The notes below the pieces were generated by a model. That model was not told the DNA's origin and searched no databases. It saw only the letters and a list, made by a program, of their open reading frames with translations. Of a stretch of 64,000 nucleotides of DNA, positions 33,325 to 47,174 are shown in pieces. This stretch comes from Catellatospora bangladeshensis (lineage in GTDB: Bacteria > Actinomycetota > Actinomycetes > Mycobacteriales > Micromonosporaceae), in assembly GCF_016862575.1 (NCBI RefSeq), contig NZ_BONF01000034.1, forward strand, positions 1 through 64,000. The letters run 5' to 3'. The translations under genes were made by a program, and so were the position numbers. The number at the start of each line of letters is the position of its first letter. Positions within the stretch are counted from its first letter, which is position 1.

Positions 33325-33963
33325 TCAGGCCCCGTCCGGCCGTCCGAAGAGGAGCTCTGCGGCGGACTCCCACTCGGCCACCAGATCCGTCGAGCCGGGC
33401 GCGCGCAGCCACAGGATCTGCAGACCGTCCATCATCGCCGTGATCTGGCGCGCCAGCGACCCCGGCCGGTCGGTCAGCCCCTCGGCCAGCTCGGTGAACA
33501 CGGCCAGGATCTGGTCCTGCCGGGCCACGAAGTAGCCGTGCGCGGGGTGACTCGGGGTCAGCGACTCGGCCTCCAGCACGGCGAACAGGCGCACGATCTC
33601 CGGCTGCGCGGCGTTGCGGCGGACCAGGGCCGCGCACATGCGCCGCAGGTCGACGCCCCGCCACCGGCGCCGGTCGCCACCGGCGAGCTGCCGCTCGTCG
33701 AGGCCCAGCTCGGCGGCCAGGGAACGGGCGTCCTCGGCGTCGCGGTGGTCGAGCACGGCGACGAGCAGGCCGTCCTTGGAGCCGACGTGGTGCAGCAGCC
33801 CCGGCACGGTCAGCCCGCAGCCGTCGGCGACGTCCTGCATGGACAGGCCCCAGAAGCCGCGCTCGGCGATCAGCCGGGTCGTCACCTCCATGATCTGGCG
33901 GCGGCGCTGCTCGGCGGGCAGGCGGGGGCGGTCCCTGCGGTAGGTCGGCGCGGCGTCGGCCAC
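33325..33963 (-). CDS. TetR-family regulator divergent from a GH3 glucosidase
   Basis: Regulator of 212 residues. Helix-turn-helix: RRQIMEVTTRLIAERGFWGLSMQDVADGCGLTVPGLLHHVGSKDGLL. The C-terminal domain holds the common TetR_C arrangement with MDGLQILWLRAPGS. It is divergent from the beta-glucosidase gene across a 110-base gap that contains a TACCTA-c-TAGGTA palindrome. It likely controls the glucosidase in response to a sugar or aglycone; the ligand is inference. Confidence 0.92.
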   Translation of the reverse strand: MADAAPTYRRDRPRLPAEQRRRQIMEVTTRLIAERGFWGLSMQDVADGCGLTVPGLLHHVGSKDGLLVAVLDHRDAEDARSLAAELGLDERQLAGGDRRRWRGVDLRRMCAALVRRNAAQPEIVRLFAVLEAESLTPSHPAHGYFVARQDQILAVFTELAEGLTDRPGSLARQITAMMDGLQILWLRAPGSTDLVAEWESAAELLFGRPDGA

Positions 33964-34034
33964 GGTCGCGGCACCATCCCTCGGCTCGGCTCTTGTGCGG
34001 CGGTATCGCCGTGGTTAGGTTACCCCATGGCTAC

Positions 34035-34047
34035 TACCTACTAGGTA
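34035..34047. promoter_or_regulatory. Palindrome in the tetR/GH3 promoter gap
   Basis: TACCTA-c-TAGGTA, flanked by further TACT/AGTA steps (ACTACC to GTACTAAGTA). It lies 27 bases upstream of the glucosidase ATG in the only AT-rich stretch of the gap, the expected place for the TetR operator. Confidence 0.5.
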
Positions 34048-34073
34048 CTAAGTAAGCCCGGAGAGGAACCCGC

Positions 34074-36299
34074 ATGAGCCACGACCCGCGCCTGGCCCGC
34101 CTGAGCACCGCGGAGAAGGCCGCACTGACCAGCGGCAGCAACTTCTGGCACACCACCGCCGTGGGCGACGTGCCCTCGATCCTGGTCACCGACGGCCCGC
34201 ACGGCGTACGCAAGCAGCCCGCCGGGGCCGACCTCGACCTGGGCGCCAGCGAGCCCGCGACCTGCTTCCCGCCCGCCGTCGCCCTCGGCTCGACGTGGGA
34301 CGCCGAACTCGTCGGCCGGGTCGGCGCCGCGCTCGGCCGCGAGGCCCGCGCCATGGGCGTCTCCGTGCTGCTCGGGCCCGGCGTCAACCTCAAGCGCACC
34401 CCGCTGGGCGGCCGCAACTTCGAGTACTACGCCGAGGACCCGCTGCTCACCGGCGTGCTCGCCACCGCCTGGGTGCAGGGCCTGCAGAGCCAGGGCGTCG
34501 GCGCCTCGCTCAAGCACTTCGCGGTCAACAGCCAGGAGACCGACCGGATGCGCGTCAGCGCCGACGTCGACGAGCGCACCCTGCGCGAGCTCTACCTGCG
34601 CGCCTTCCAGCGGGTGGTGCGGCAGGCGCAGCCGTGGACGGTCATGTGCGCCTACAACCGGATCAACGGGGTGTACGCCGCCCAGCACCGCTGGCTGCTC
34701 ACCGAGGTGCTGCGCGGCGAGTGGGGCTTCGAGGGCCTCGTGGTGTCCGACTGGGGCGCCGTGGTCGACCGCGTCGCGTCCGTGCACGCCGGGCTCGACC
34801 TGACCATGCCCGGCCCCGACGACGCTGGCGACCGCGCCCTGGTCCAGGCCGTCGAGCAGGGCGAACTCGACCCCGCCGACCTCGACACCGCCGCCGCCCG
34901 GGTCCTCGCGCTGGTCGACAAGGCCGTCGCCGCGGCCGACCCCGGAGCCACCTACGACCAGCAGGCCCACCACGCGCTGGCCCGCGAGGCCGCCGCCCGC
35001 GGCGTCGTCCTGCTCAAGAACGACGGCGGCCTGCTGCCCCTGCCCCGGCAGGGGGTCTCGCTCGCGGTCATCGGCGAGTTCGCCCGCACCCCCCGCTACC
35101 AGGGCGGCGGCAGCTCGCAGATCAACCCCACCCGGCTCGACGACGCGCTCACCGAGATCACCACGCTCACCTCGGCGCCGGTCGTCTTCGCAGCCGGCTA
35201 CCAGCCCGACGGCACCGCCGACGACACCCTGCTCGCCGAGGCCGTCGCGGCCGCCCGCGGCAGCGACGTCGCCGTCGTCTTCGTCGGCACCGCACACGAG
35301 ACCGAGGGCCGCGACCGCGACGACCTCGACCTGCCCGCCGCGCACCGCGCCCTCGTCGAGCAGGTGGCCGCCGCCAACCCGAACACCGTCGTCGTGCTCA
35401 GCAACGGCGCGGTCCTGCTGACCTCCCCCTGGGACCGGGCCGTGCCCGCGCTCGTCGAAGGCTGGCTGCTCGGGCAGGCCGGCGGCGGCGCACTGGCCGA
35501 CGTGCTGTTCGGCGTGGTCAACCCGTCCGGGCGGCTCACCGAGACGGTCCCGCTCCGGCTCGCCCACCACCCGTCCCACCTCGACTTCCCCGGCGAGGCC
35601 GGGCACGTGCGCTACGGCGAGGGCCTGCACGCCGGATACCGCGGCTTCGACGCCCGCGAGCAGGAGGTCGCGTACCCGTTCGGGCACGGCCTGTCCTACA
35701 CCACGTTCGGCTACGGGCAGGCCACCGCGACCGTGTCCGGCGACGTGATCGAGGTGCGGGTGCCCGTCACCAACACCGGCGACCGGGACGGCCGCGAGGT
35801 CGTGCAGCTGTACGCGAGCCTGCCCGGCTCGCCCGTCCGCCGCGCCCCGCGCGAGCTGAAGGGCTTCACCGTCGTCGACGTCGCCGCCGGGCAGACCGCC
35901 GAGGCCGTGATCCGCGTCGACCGCGCCGACCTGGCGTACTGGGACCCGCGCCTGGGCCGCTGGGCCGTCGAGGGCGGCGGGTACCTGCTCGCCGCCGGCG
36001 CGTCCTCCCGCGACCTGCGCGCCTCGGTGACGGTCGAGGTCACCGGCGACGACACCCGCGCGCCGCTGACCGGCGACTCGTCGCTGGGCGAGTGGCTGGC
36101 CGACCCGCAGGGCGCCGCCGTGCTCGGGCAGGCGCTCGCCGCGTCCGCCTCCGGCAACAGCGCGCTGGCGGCGATGGCGGCGGACCCGGGGGTCTCGCTG
36201 TTCCTGGCCAGCCTGCCGCTGAGCCGGCTGGCCAAGTTCCCGGGCAGCACCTTCGGCCCCGACGCGATCGAGCAGCTGGTCGCGGCGGCGAACGCGTAG
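34074..36299 (+). CDS. Glycoside hydrolase family 3 beta-glucosidase
   Basis: Cytoplasmic enzyme of 741 residues without signal peptide, hydrolysing beta-linked glucosides or similar. GH3 barrel domain: DGPHGVRKQ, GPGVNLKRTPLGGRNFEYYAEDP, KHFAVNSQETDR (substrate-binding KH) and the nucleophile Asp in VVSDWGA. The alpha/beta sandwich domain contains GGGSSQINP and TEGRDRDDLDLP, where the acid/base Glu is expected. A C-terminal fibronectin-like domain (VPVTNTGDRDGREVVQLY) follows. GGAGAGG precedes the ATG. The substrate could also be a plant saponin or cello-oligosaccharide taken up by the cell. Confidence 0.96.
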   Translation: MSHDPRLARLSTAEKAALTSGSNFWHTTAVGDVPSILVTDGPHGVRKQPAGADLDLGASEPATCFPPAVALGSTWDAELVGRVGAALGREARAMGVSVLLGPGVNLKRTPLGGRNFEYYAEDPLLTGVLATAWVQGLQSQGVGASLKHFAVNSQETDRMRVSADVDERTLRELYLRAFQRVVRQAQPWTVMCAYNRINGVYAAQHRWLLTEVLRGEWGFEGLVVSDWGAVVDRVASVHAGLDLTMPGPDDAGDRALVQAVEQGELDPADLDTAAARVLALVDKAVAAADPGATYDQQAHHALAREAAARGVVLLKNDGGLLPLPRQGVSLAVIGEFARTPRYQGGGSSQINPTRLDDALTEITTLTSAPVVFAAGYQPDGTADDTLLAEAVAAARGSDVAVVFVGTAHETEGRDRDDLDLPAAHRALVEQVAAANPNTVVVLSNGAVLLTSPWDRAVPALVEGWLLGQAGGGALADVLFGVVNPSGRLTETVPLRLAHHPSHLDFPGEAGHVRYGEGLHAGYRGFDAREQEVAYPFGHGLSYTTFGYGQATATVSGDVIEVRVPVTNTGDRDGREVVQLYASLPGSPVRRAPRELKGFTVVDVAAGQTAEAVIRVDRADLAYWDPRLGRWAVEGGGYLLAAGASSRDLRASVTVEVTGDDTRAPLTGDSSLGEWLADPQGAAVLGQALAASASGNSALAAMAADPGVSLFLASLPLSRLAKFPGSTFGPDAIEQLVAAANA

Positions 36300-36417
36300 G
36301 CCCGTTACCTCCCCCGGGTGAGGTCCGGGACGGAAAGCCGACTCAGCGGGCATGCGCCCCGGTCCGAGCGATAAGGCTGTTTTGTACACAGCCGGCGCCG
36401 TCCGGCCGGGAGCGTGC

Positions 36418-36455
36418 GGCCGCCTCCACCCTCGCGCGACGGGGTGGAGGCGGCC
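36418..36455 (+). terminator. Hairpin downstream of the GH3 gene
   Basis: Perfect 14-bp stem GGCCGCCTCCACCC/GGGTGGAGGCGGCC with a 10-base loop, 120 bases past the glucosidase stop. Confidence 0.65.
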
Positions 36456-36500
36456 GGCACACCGTCGGCCGCCGGCACCGGCCCGGACGGGGGAGGGCAT

Positions 36501-36812
36501 GTGAGCGGCTTGCTCGTCGGCACCGGCTGGGGCGGCCTGATCCGCCGCCGGGTGCGCGACTCCGCCGAGATCGCCGCGGTCCGGCGGGACTGGCCGGACC
36601 TGCATACCCACGAGTTCGTGGCCCCGCGCCTGACCGAGCAGGACGCCGTGCAGGCCGCCCGCGCGGAACTCGCGTACTGGTGGCGCAGCCCGCTGCGGCC
36701 CCGGCTGACCGTGGTCCGCATCAGCGCCAACGACTTCCGCATCCACCGCCACCGCCGCGACTGCCGCGCCCCCGACTGCCCCGTCTCCACCCGCCGCCCC
36801 ACCCCCCGCTGA
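36501..36812 (+). CDS. Hypothetical protein, 103 residues
   Basis: Not recognised. GTG start with GGGAGG upstream. The protein is basic, with LHTHEFVAPRLTEQDAVQAARAELAYWWRSP in the middle and a His/Arg/Cys-rich end (RIHRHRRDCRAPDCPVS) that could bind metal or nucleic acid. No membrane segment. Codon use matches neighbours, so it is probably real. Confidence 0.55.
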   Translation: MSGLLVGTGWGGLIRRRVRDSAEIAAVRRDWPDLHTHEFVAPRLTEQDAVQAARAELAYWWRSPLRPRLTVVRISANDFRIHRHRRDCRAPDCPVSTRRPTPR

Positions 36813-36841
36813 CACGGGTCCCACCCGCCTCGCCCCGCACG

Positions 36842-36922
36842 CTTGATCGTCCGACTTGCCTGGCGAGCGGGCGTATCTTGCGCGCGCATTCGCCCATGTG
36901 CCTGGCAAGTCGAGCGATCAAG
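36842..36922. repeat. 81-base imperfect palindrome
   Basis: Left arm begins CTTGATCG-tc-CGACTTGCC-t-GGC and continues to GGGCG; the right arm is its complement (CGCCC ... GCC-a-GGCAAGTCG-ag-CGATCAAG) with only a few mismatches; the loop is 17 bases with alternating CGCGCGC. Not between convergent genes, so more like a dispersed repeat than a terminator. Confidence 0.7.
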
Positions 36923-37082
36923 GCGCCGCGGCCGCGGGGCCGGCTCGGCGGCGGGCTGTCAGCGCCACGGTGGGGCTCAGGGCGATTCTGTGGTGTGGGT
37001 ATGCGGGCGGCCGGGTGACTTTCCCCCGGCGGCCACGGTTCCAGCTGGACATCCGATGGCGTGACCGCGAAACTACTGTTAG

Positions 37083-37097
37083 TGAAAACGATTGTCA
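37083..37097. promoter_or_regulatory. Zur/Fur-like box
   Basis: TGAAAACGATTGTCA, which differs by one base from the actinomycete Zur consensus as I remember it (TGAAAACGATTTTCA). The next downstream start is 94 bases away (37191). No known zinc-regulated gene (znu, ribosomal protein paralogue, CobW-type GTPase) is adjacent. Confidence 0.55.
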
Positions 37098-37190
37098 GTG
37101 CTACCGGCTCCTGCAGCTCGCGGCCTGACAGCCCGTTGGGCACGGTCGTGGCCGGACAGCGGTCACCCCGGCCCGGAGAGGGGCGGCGTC

Positions 37191-37457
37191 ATGGCAGACG
37201 AACCGGAGCACGAAGGCATCGCCGACGTCCCCGCGGGCACCTGGATCGTGGTGAGCGGCGAGCAGGTCGGCGTCGGCGACGCGGTGACCGTCGACCTGGG
37301 CGAGCCGACGCGCGGCGTCATCTGCGACGTGGACAGCACCCGGGGCCTGCCGATGGTGCGGGTGCAGGGCGCCGCCACCACCGACGAACCGCTGGTGATG
37401 ACCCCCGGCCAGATCATGGGCCGGGCCACCGACGGCGGCCGGTCCGGGCGTGGCTGA
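37191..37457 (+). CDS. Small hypothetical protein, 88 residues
   Basis: Soluble acidic protein. The sequence GTWIVVSGEQVGVGDAVTVDLGEPTRGVICDVDSTRGLPMVRVQG looks like a small beta-barrel of SH3/KOW type. No Cys/His cluster except a single Cys. ATG with GGAGAGG upstream. It is the first gene after a Zur-like box and could be under its control (inference). Convergent with the SDR gene, five bases apart. Confidence 0.65.
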   Translation: MADEPEHEGIADVPAGTWIVVSGEQVGVGDAVTVDLGEPTRGVICDVDSTRGLPMVRVQGAATTDEPLVMTPGQIMGRATDGGRSGRG

Positions 37458-37462
37458 CCCGT

Positions 37463-38299
37463 TCAGGCCGGATAGTCGGTGGAGACGGTGACGTCCGCCC
37501 AGGCCTCCGTCTCGGCGAGGCGGGCGTGCTCCGCCTCGCGGGCCCGCTGGAGGGCGTCGGTGCCGAGCAGCAGCCGCCGGGGCGGCTCGGCGGCGTCCAC
37601 CAGGTCGATGAGGACCTGCGCGGCCCGCACCGGATCGCCCGGCTCGCTGCCCTGGTAGGACTCCCGGAACTGCAGGAACCTGCCCACGGTGGCCTGGTAG
37701 TCCGCCCCGACCGGCGCGGCCGTGCGCCCGGCCCCCGCCGACCACTGCGTCCGGAACCCGCCCGGCTCGACGATGGTCACCTTCACCCCGAACGGCGCGA
37801 CCTCGCTGGCCAGCACCTCGGAGAACCCCTCCACCCCGAACTTCGCGGTCTGGTACGCCGCCAGCCCCGGCGTGCCGCCGACGCGCCCGCCGATGGAGGA
37901 GAACTGCAGCACGTGCCCGCGCCGCTGCCGCCGGAGCACCGGCAGCGCCGCCCTGGTCACGTTGACCACGCCGAACAGGTTCGTCTCCAGCTGCGCCCGG
38001 AACTCCTCGTCGGGTGTCTCCTCGATGGACCCGGAGACGGCGTACCCGGCGTTGTTGACGAGCACGTCCAGCCCACCGAAGGCGTCGACGGCCACCTGCA
38101 CGGCGTCGCGGGCCGCGGCGGCGTCGGTCACGTCGAGGGCCACCGCTCGGACCCGCTCGCCGTGTTCGCGTACCAGCTCGTCGAGGGTCTCCGGGCGGCG
38201 GGCGGTGGCCACGACGTTGTCGCCGTGCGCCAGCACAGCCTTGGCGAGTTCATATCCGAACCCGCTGGACGTGCCGGTGATCAGCCAGGTCCTGGCCAT
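37463..38299 (-). CDS. Short-chain dehydrogenase/reductase
   Basis: NAD(P)-dependent oxidoreductase of 278 residues. Cofactor motif TGTSSGFG (residues 8-15) followed by ATARRPETL suggests NADP preference; NNAGYAVSG is the structural NNAG motif; the catalytic Ser lies in QFSSIGG and the Tyr/Lys pair in YQTAK. This is the classical SDR group often annotated only as oxidoreductase. The substrate is unknown. The minus-strand start shares a 270-base gap with the carboxylase gene. Confidence 0.93.
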   Translation of the reverse strand: MARTWLITGTSSGFGYELAKAVLAHGDNVVATARRPETLDELVREHGERVRAVALDVTDAAAARDAVQVAVDAFGGLDVLVNNAGYAVSGSIEETPDEEFRAQLETNLFGVVNVTRAALPVLRRQRRGHVLQFSSIGGRVGGTPGLAAYQTAKFGVEGFSEVLASEVAPFGVKVTIVEPGGFRTQWSAGAGRTAAPVGADYQATVGRFLQFRESYQGSEPGDPVRAAQVLIDLVDAAEPPRRLLLGTDALQRAREAEHARLAETEAWADVTVSTDYPA

Positions 38300-38395
38300 G
38301 GTCGTCCCCCTTTCGCTCAGGTTCTAGGCTGGCCCAGGGAGGCCGTCGCGGGGCGGGATCGGCGATCTCTCCCAACCGGACGGGCAACTTTCCCG

Positions 38396-38419
38396 GAAAT
38401 GGTGTCCATTGTCCATTTC
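38396..38419. promoter_or_regulatory. Inverted repeat upstream of the carboxylase and SDR genes
   Basis: GAAATGG-N10-CCATTTC, a 7-bp-arm palindrome in an AT-richer stretch, about 100 bases from the SDR start and 150 from the carboxylase start. A second one, CGCTGTGC-N11-GCACAGCG, lies at 38455-38481. Possible operators; the regulator is unknown. Confidence 0.4.
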
Positions 38420-38513
38420 GACGGGCTCCGCTGTTGGTGGATCTCTACAAAATTCGCTGTGCAGAGCTGATACGCACAGCGGTTACCTACTGGCGAGTAA
38501 GTGCGAAGGTTTA

Positions 38514-38549
38514 GAACAGGGACCCCGCCCCTGAATGGGGTCCCTGTTC
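38514..38549 (+). promoter_or_regulatory. Hairpin in the 5' leader of the carboxylase gene
   Basis: Perfect 13-bp stem GAACAGGGACCCC/GGGGTCCCTGTTC with a 10-base loop, ending 20 bases before the GTG start and seven bases before GGAGG. No plus-strand gene ends upstream, so it is a leader structure and not a terminator of another unit; it could act as an attenuator or stabiliser. Confidence 0.6.
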
Positions 38550-38569
38550 GGTTCTTGGAGGCATACCCG

Positions 38570-44014
<5,445 letters not shown>

Positions 44015-44028
44015 CCGCCTGACCTGAC

Positions 44029-44072
44029 CGAAGCTCCCGCCATGCCGTTCCAGCAGCATGGCGGGAGCTTCG
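44029..44072 (+). terminator. Terminator after the carboxylase gene (repeat family, copy A)
   Basis: Perfect 17-bp stem CGAAGCTCCCGCCATGC/GCATGGCGGGAGCTTCG with a 10-base loop, 14 bases after the stop. Arm sequence is shared with hairpins at 47109-47160 and 58631-58674. Confidence 0.85.
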
Positions 44073-44121
44073 TTCGCGGACGGCCCCGCGCTGTCGGAGT
44101 GCCTCTTTAGACTCCGCGGCC

Positions 44122-44514
44122 ATGGTGACGGTGACCTTCGTCGACGAGACGACCGCGGGCGAACGCGGCACAGCATGGCATCTGGAGATCTTCGAGGAGC
44201 GGCTCACGCTGCGCGAGATCATCAGGCGGCGGGTGTTCCAGGAGGTGGCCGAGCACAACGCGGCCGGTGCCGAGGTGTTCCGCGGGCTGATCCAGCCCGG
44301 CGACACCGAGCGCGCCCTCAACGGCCTCGAGGCGAAGACCCACCGGCGCGTGGACGCGGAGAAGCAGTTCGCGCGGGCCGTGGAGGCGTTCTCCCGCAAC
44401 GGGTTCGTGGTGCTCGTCGACGATCGGCAGGTCGAGGAGCTCGACACCGAGCTGCACCTCGGCCGCGACACCGAGGTCACGTTCCTCAAGCTCGTCCCGC
44501 TGGTGGGTGGCTGA
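44122..44514 (+). CDS. Conserved-looking hypothetical paired with a DUF4132 protein
   Basis: Protein of 130 residues, unrecognised. Mostly alpha/beta soluble sequence: WHLEIFEERLTLREIIRRRVFQEVAEHN, then FRGLIQPGDTERALNG and FVVLVDDRQVEELDTELHLG, ending VTFLKLVPLVGG. No signal or membrane span. The ATG follows a TAGACT -10-like box by about ten bases with no ribosome site, so it may be leaderless. Its stop overlaps the DUF4132 gene start by one base (TGATG), which indicates a functional pair. Confidence 0.75.
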   Translation: MVTVTFVDETTAGERGTAWHLEIFEERLTLREIIRRRVFQEVAEHNAAGAEVFRGLIQPGDTERALNGLEAKTHRRVDAEKQFARAVEAFSRNGFVVLVDDRQVEELDTELHLGRDTEVTFLKLVPLVGG

Positions 44515-46997
44515 TGGCACCGACGGCGCAGCACCCGCAGCAGGTCGCCGAGCTGAAGCGGCGCCTCACCTCCGGCGACAGCGTCGCGGTCATGGAGCAG
44601 CTGGTGGTCCTCGCCGAGGCGAGCCACGGGGCCTGGGGATTCGGCGGTCCCTCGGTCAAGGACGTGTTACACCCGCTGCCCGGCCCGCGGAAGCAGGAGC
44701 TGCTCGGCCAGCTGCTCGACCAGGCCCGCACGGCACGCGGCGCAGCCGGCGCGGACCACCTGTTCGAGCTGGCCGAGTGGCTGGTGCGGCGGCTGTCCCT
44801 ACCTGACCCCGGCGACGCAATAGCGCTGGTGCTGGAGGTAGAGGGGCAGCGGTGGATGTGCCATGATCCGAGCCTGGTCAGCACCGCCTGGGGTCTGCTC
44901 GACCTGGGCCGGGAGCTGCCCGCCGACTTCCTGGCGATGATGCGCCGCACGGTCACCGGCAGCTACCGCCCGAAGGAGTTCCCGGCGCTGCTCGCCAAGG
45001 TCCCCGCCCAGCCGCTGCTCAACCTCGGCGAGGCCTGGTCGGACCGGGTGCTGGCCGACGTGGCGGAGCTGGGGCAGCCGTGGTACGACCTGGTCGCGCA
45101 TGCCGCGACCGCGACGTCCACGAAGATCACTAAGGCGTTCGAGGCGCGTGGCCGGGCACTGCTCGACGCCGTCGGCATGGACAAGGCTGCCGTCGTGCTG
45201 ACCGGCTGGCTGTCCCTGGTCGGCCGCCCCCGCACCCGGCCCGTGGTGCGCCGCCATTACGACAGCGACGTCAACGAGCTGTTCGACCCGGTCAACGCGA
45301 CCGTGCTGCGTGGCCTGATCTGGCTGGCGGGCCTGCTGCCGCCGCAGCCGGACCTGGCCCGGCTGCTGGGCGCGATCGTAGACACCTCGCTGCGCAAGGC
45401 GGCCGGGGTCGGCCCGCGCTCTCCGAAGATCGCCAACACGGCCGTGCACACCCTGGCCCGTGTCGACTCCGACGACGCGCTGGCGCAGATCGCGCGGCTC
45501 GCCGCCCGCGTCACCTTCAAGGGCACTCTGAAGGAGCTCAACACCGCGCTGGACACCCGCGCGGCCGCCCTCGGGCTGAGCCGCGCGGAGGTCGAGGAGC
45601 TGGCCGTGCCGACGTACGGGCTGACCGAGGTCGGCCTGCGCGTCGACCACTTCGGCGACGTGCGCGCCGAGACCACGGTCGGCGCCGACGGCGTACGCAC
45701 CACCTGGTTCGCCGCCAACGGCCACCCTGTGAAGGCGGCGCCCGCCGCGGTGCGCCGCGACCACGCCGACGAGCTGCGCGAGCTGAAGGCGGCCGGCAAG
45801 GACATCGACAAGATGGTCACCGCCCAGTCGGAGCGGCTCGACCGCCAGTTCCTGGCCCAGCGCACCTGGACCTACCCGGCCTGGCGCGCCCGCTACCTCG
45901 ACCACCCGCTGCTGGGCACGCTCGCCCGCCGCCTGATCTGGCTCGTCGGCGAGCAGGCCGTCGCCTGGTCGGACGGCGGCCTGACCACGGTGGACGGCAC
46001 CGCCGTGACCCCGGGTGACGGGGCGGAGGTGCGGCTGTGGCACCCGATCGGCAGGCCGGTCGAGGAGGTGCTGGCGTGGCGGGAACGGCTGGAACGCGAC
46101 CTGGTCGTGCAGCCGTTCAAGCAGGCCCACCGCGAGGTTTACCTGCTCACCGCGGCGGAGGAGAACACCCGGACCTACTCCAACCGGTACGCCGCGCACG
46201 TCCTGCGCCAGCACCAGTTCCATGCGCTGGCCGCCATCCGCGGCTGGCGCAACCGGCTGCGGCTCATGGTCGACGACGAGTACCCGCCGGCCACCCGGGA
46301 GCTGCCCGAATGGGGTCTGCGCGCCGAGTTCTGGGTCGAGGGCCTCGGGCAGGAGTACGGCGACGACACCACCGAGAGCGGCGCGTACCTGCGCCTGGCC
46401 ACCGACCAGGTGCGCTTCTACGCCGCGGACGCGCCCGAGCACAGCGCGCACGCGGGTGGCGGCGGCTACCACCTGGGCTGGCGCGGCCGGCCCGGCGACG
46501 GCATCCCGCTGGAGCAAGTGCCGCCGCTGGTGTTCAGCGAGGTGATGCGCGATGTGGACCTGTTCGTCGGTGTCGCCAGCGTCGGCAACGACCCGACCTG
46601 GCAGGACGGCGGCCCCGACGGGCGGTTCGCCGACTACTGGGCCTCGTACAGCTTCGGCGAGCTGACCGCGACCGCGCAGACCCGCCGTGACCTGCTGCGG
46701 CGGCTCGTGCCGCGGCTGGCGATCGCCGACCGCGCCACCGTCGAGGACCGCTTCCTCGTGGTACGCGGTGACCTGCGCACCTACCGGATCCACCTGGGCT
46801 CGGGCAACATCCTGATGAGCCCGAACGACCAGTACCTGTGCATCGTCCCGAACCAGCGTGCCGACTCCGGGTCCGGCGGGGTGTTCCTGCCGTTCGAGGG
46901 CGACCGCGTGCTCGCGGTGATACTCAGCAAGGCGATGCTGCTGGCCCGCGACACGGCCATCACCGACCCCACCATCACCCACCAGCTCCGACGCTGA
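44514..46997 (+). CDS. DUF4132 domain protein
   Basis: Large soluble protein of 827 residues. The N-terminal two thirds are helical, repeat-like sequence (TNTALxHTLARVDSDDALAQIARLAARVTFKGTLKELNTALD segment). The DUF4132 part occupies roughly 490-827: WRLWHPIGRPVEEVLAWRERL-type, VQPFKQAHREVYLLTAAEENTRTYSNRYAAHVLRQHQF, AEFWVEGLG, and the end DLRTYRIHLGSGNILMSPNDQYLCIVP. The family includes the old E. coli MolR annotation, but its biochemistry is unknown. It is translated from an ATG overlapping the stop of the 130-residue partner. Confidence 0.9.
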   Translation: MAPTAQHPQQVAELKRRLTSGDSVAVMEQLVVLAEASHGAWGFGGPSVKDVLHPLPGPRKQELLGQLLDQARTARGAAGADHLFELAEWLVRRLSLPDPGDAIALVLEVEGQRWMCHDPSLVSTAWGLLDLGRELPADFLAMMRRTVTGSYRPKEFPALLAKVPAQPLLNLGEAWSDRVLADVAELGQPWYDLVAHAATATSTKITKAFEARGRALLDAVGMDKAAVVLTGWLSLVGRPRTRPVVRRHYDSDVNELFDPVNATVLRGLIWLAGLLPPQPDLARLLGAIVDTSLRKAAGVGPRSPKIANTAVHTLARVDSDDALAQIARLAARVTFKGTLKELNTALDTRAAALGLSRAEVEELAVPTYGLTEVGLRVDHFGDVRAETTVGADGVRTTWFAANGHPVKAAPAAVRRDHADELRELKAAGKDIDKMVTAQSERLDRQFLAQRTWTYPAWRARYLDHPLLGTLARRLIWLVGEQAVAWSDGGLTTVDGTAVTPGDGAEVRLWHPIGRPVEEVLAWRERLERDLVVQPFKQAHREVYLLTAAEENTRTYSNRYAAHVLRQHQFHALAAIRGWRNRLRLMVDDEYPPATRELPEWGLRAEFWVEGLGQEYGDDTTESGAYLRLATDQVRFYAADAPEHSAHAGGGGYHLGWRGRPGDGIPLEQVPPLVFSEVMRDVDLFVGVASVGNDPTWQDGGPDGRFADYWASYSFGELTATAQTRRDLLRRLVPRLAIADRATVEDRFLVVRGDLRTYRIHLGSGNILMSPNDQYLCIVPNQRADSGSGGVFLPFEGDRVLAVILSKAMLLARDTAITDPTITHQLRR

Positions 46998-47008
46998 CGT
47001 GCCACCCG

Positions 47009-47038
47009 AGCCGGGGCCGCACACAGCGAGCCCCGGCT
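47009..47038 (+). terminator. Hairpin after the DUF4132 gene
   Basis: 9-bp stem AGCCGGGGC/GCCCCGGCT with a 12-base loop, 11 bases after the stop, followed by TGACC. First of two hairpins in this convergent gap. Confidence 0.6.
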
Positions 47039-47108
47039 TGACCGGAACCCGAGTCCGGAGTGGACGATGCCGTGTGGCCTGATCGGCGCCCATGTGGCGG
47101 ACGCTCCA

Positions 47109-47160
47109 TGATCGAAGTTCCCGCCATGCTGTCAGAACAGCATGGCGGGAGCCTCGATCA
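47109..47160. terminator. Large hairpin between convergent genes (repeat family, copy B)
   Basis: 24-base arms pairing at 22 positions, centred on CATGCTGT-caga-ACAGCATG and including TCCCGCCATGC/GCATGGCGGGA. It lies 14 bases before the stop of the minus-strand ROK gene. Confidence 0.8.
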
Positions 47161-47174
47161 GGTAAGGGCGGGTG

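Larger units (their letters stand above)
36813..37190. other. Intergenic region with palindrome and Zur-like box
   Basis: About 380 bases without a supportable gene. It contains the 81-base palindrome at 36842-36922 and the Zur-like box at 37083-37097. GC content drops around 37060-37100 compared with the flanks. Confidence 0.5.
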
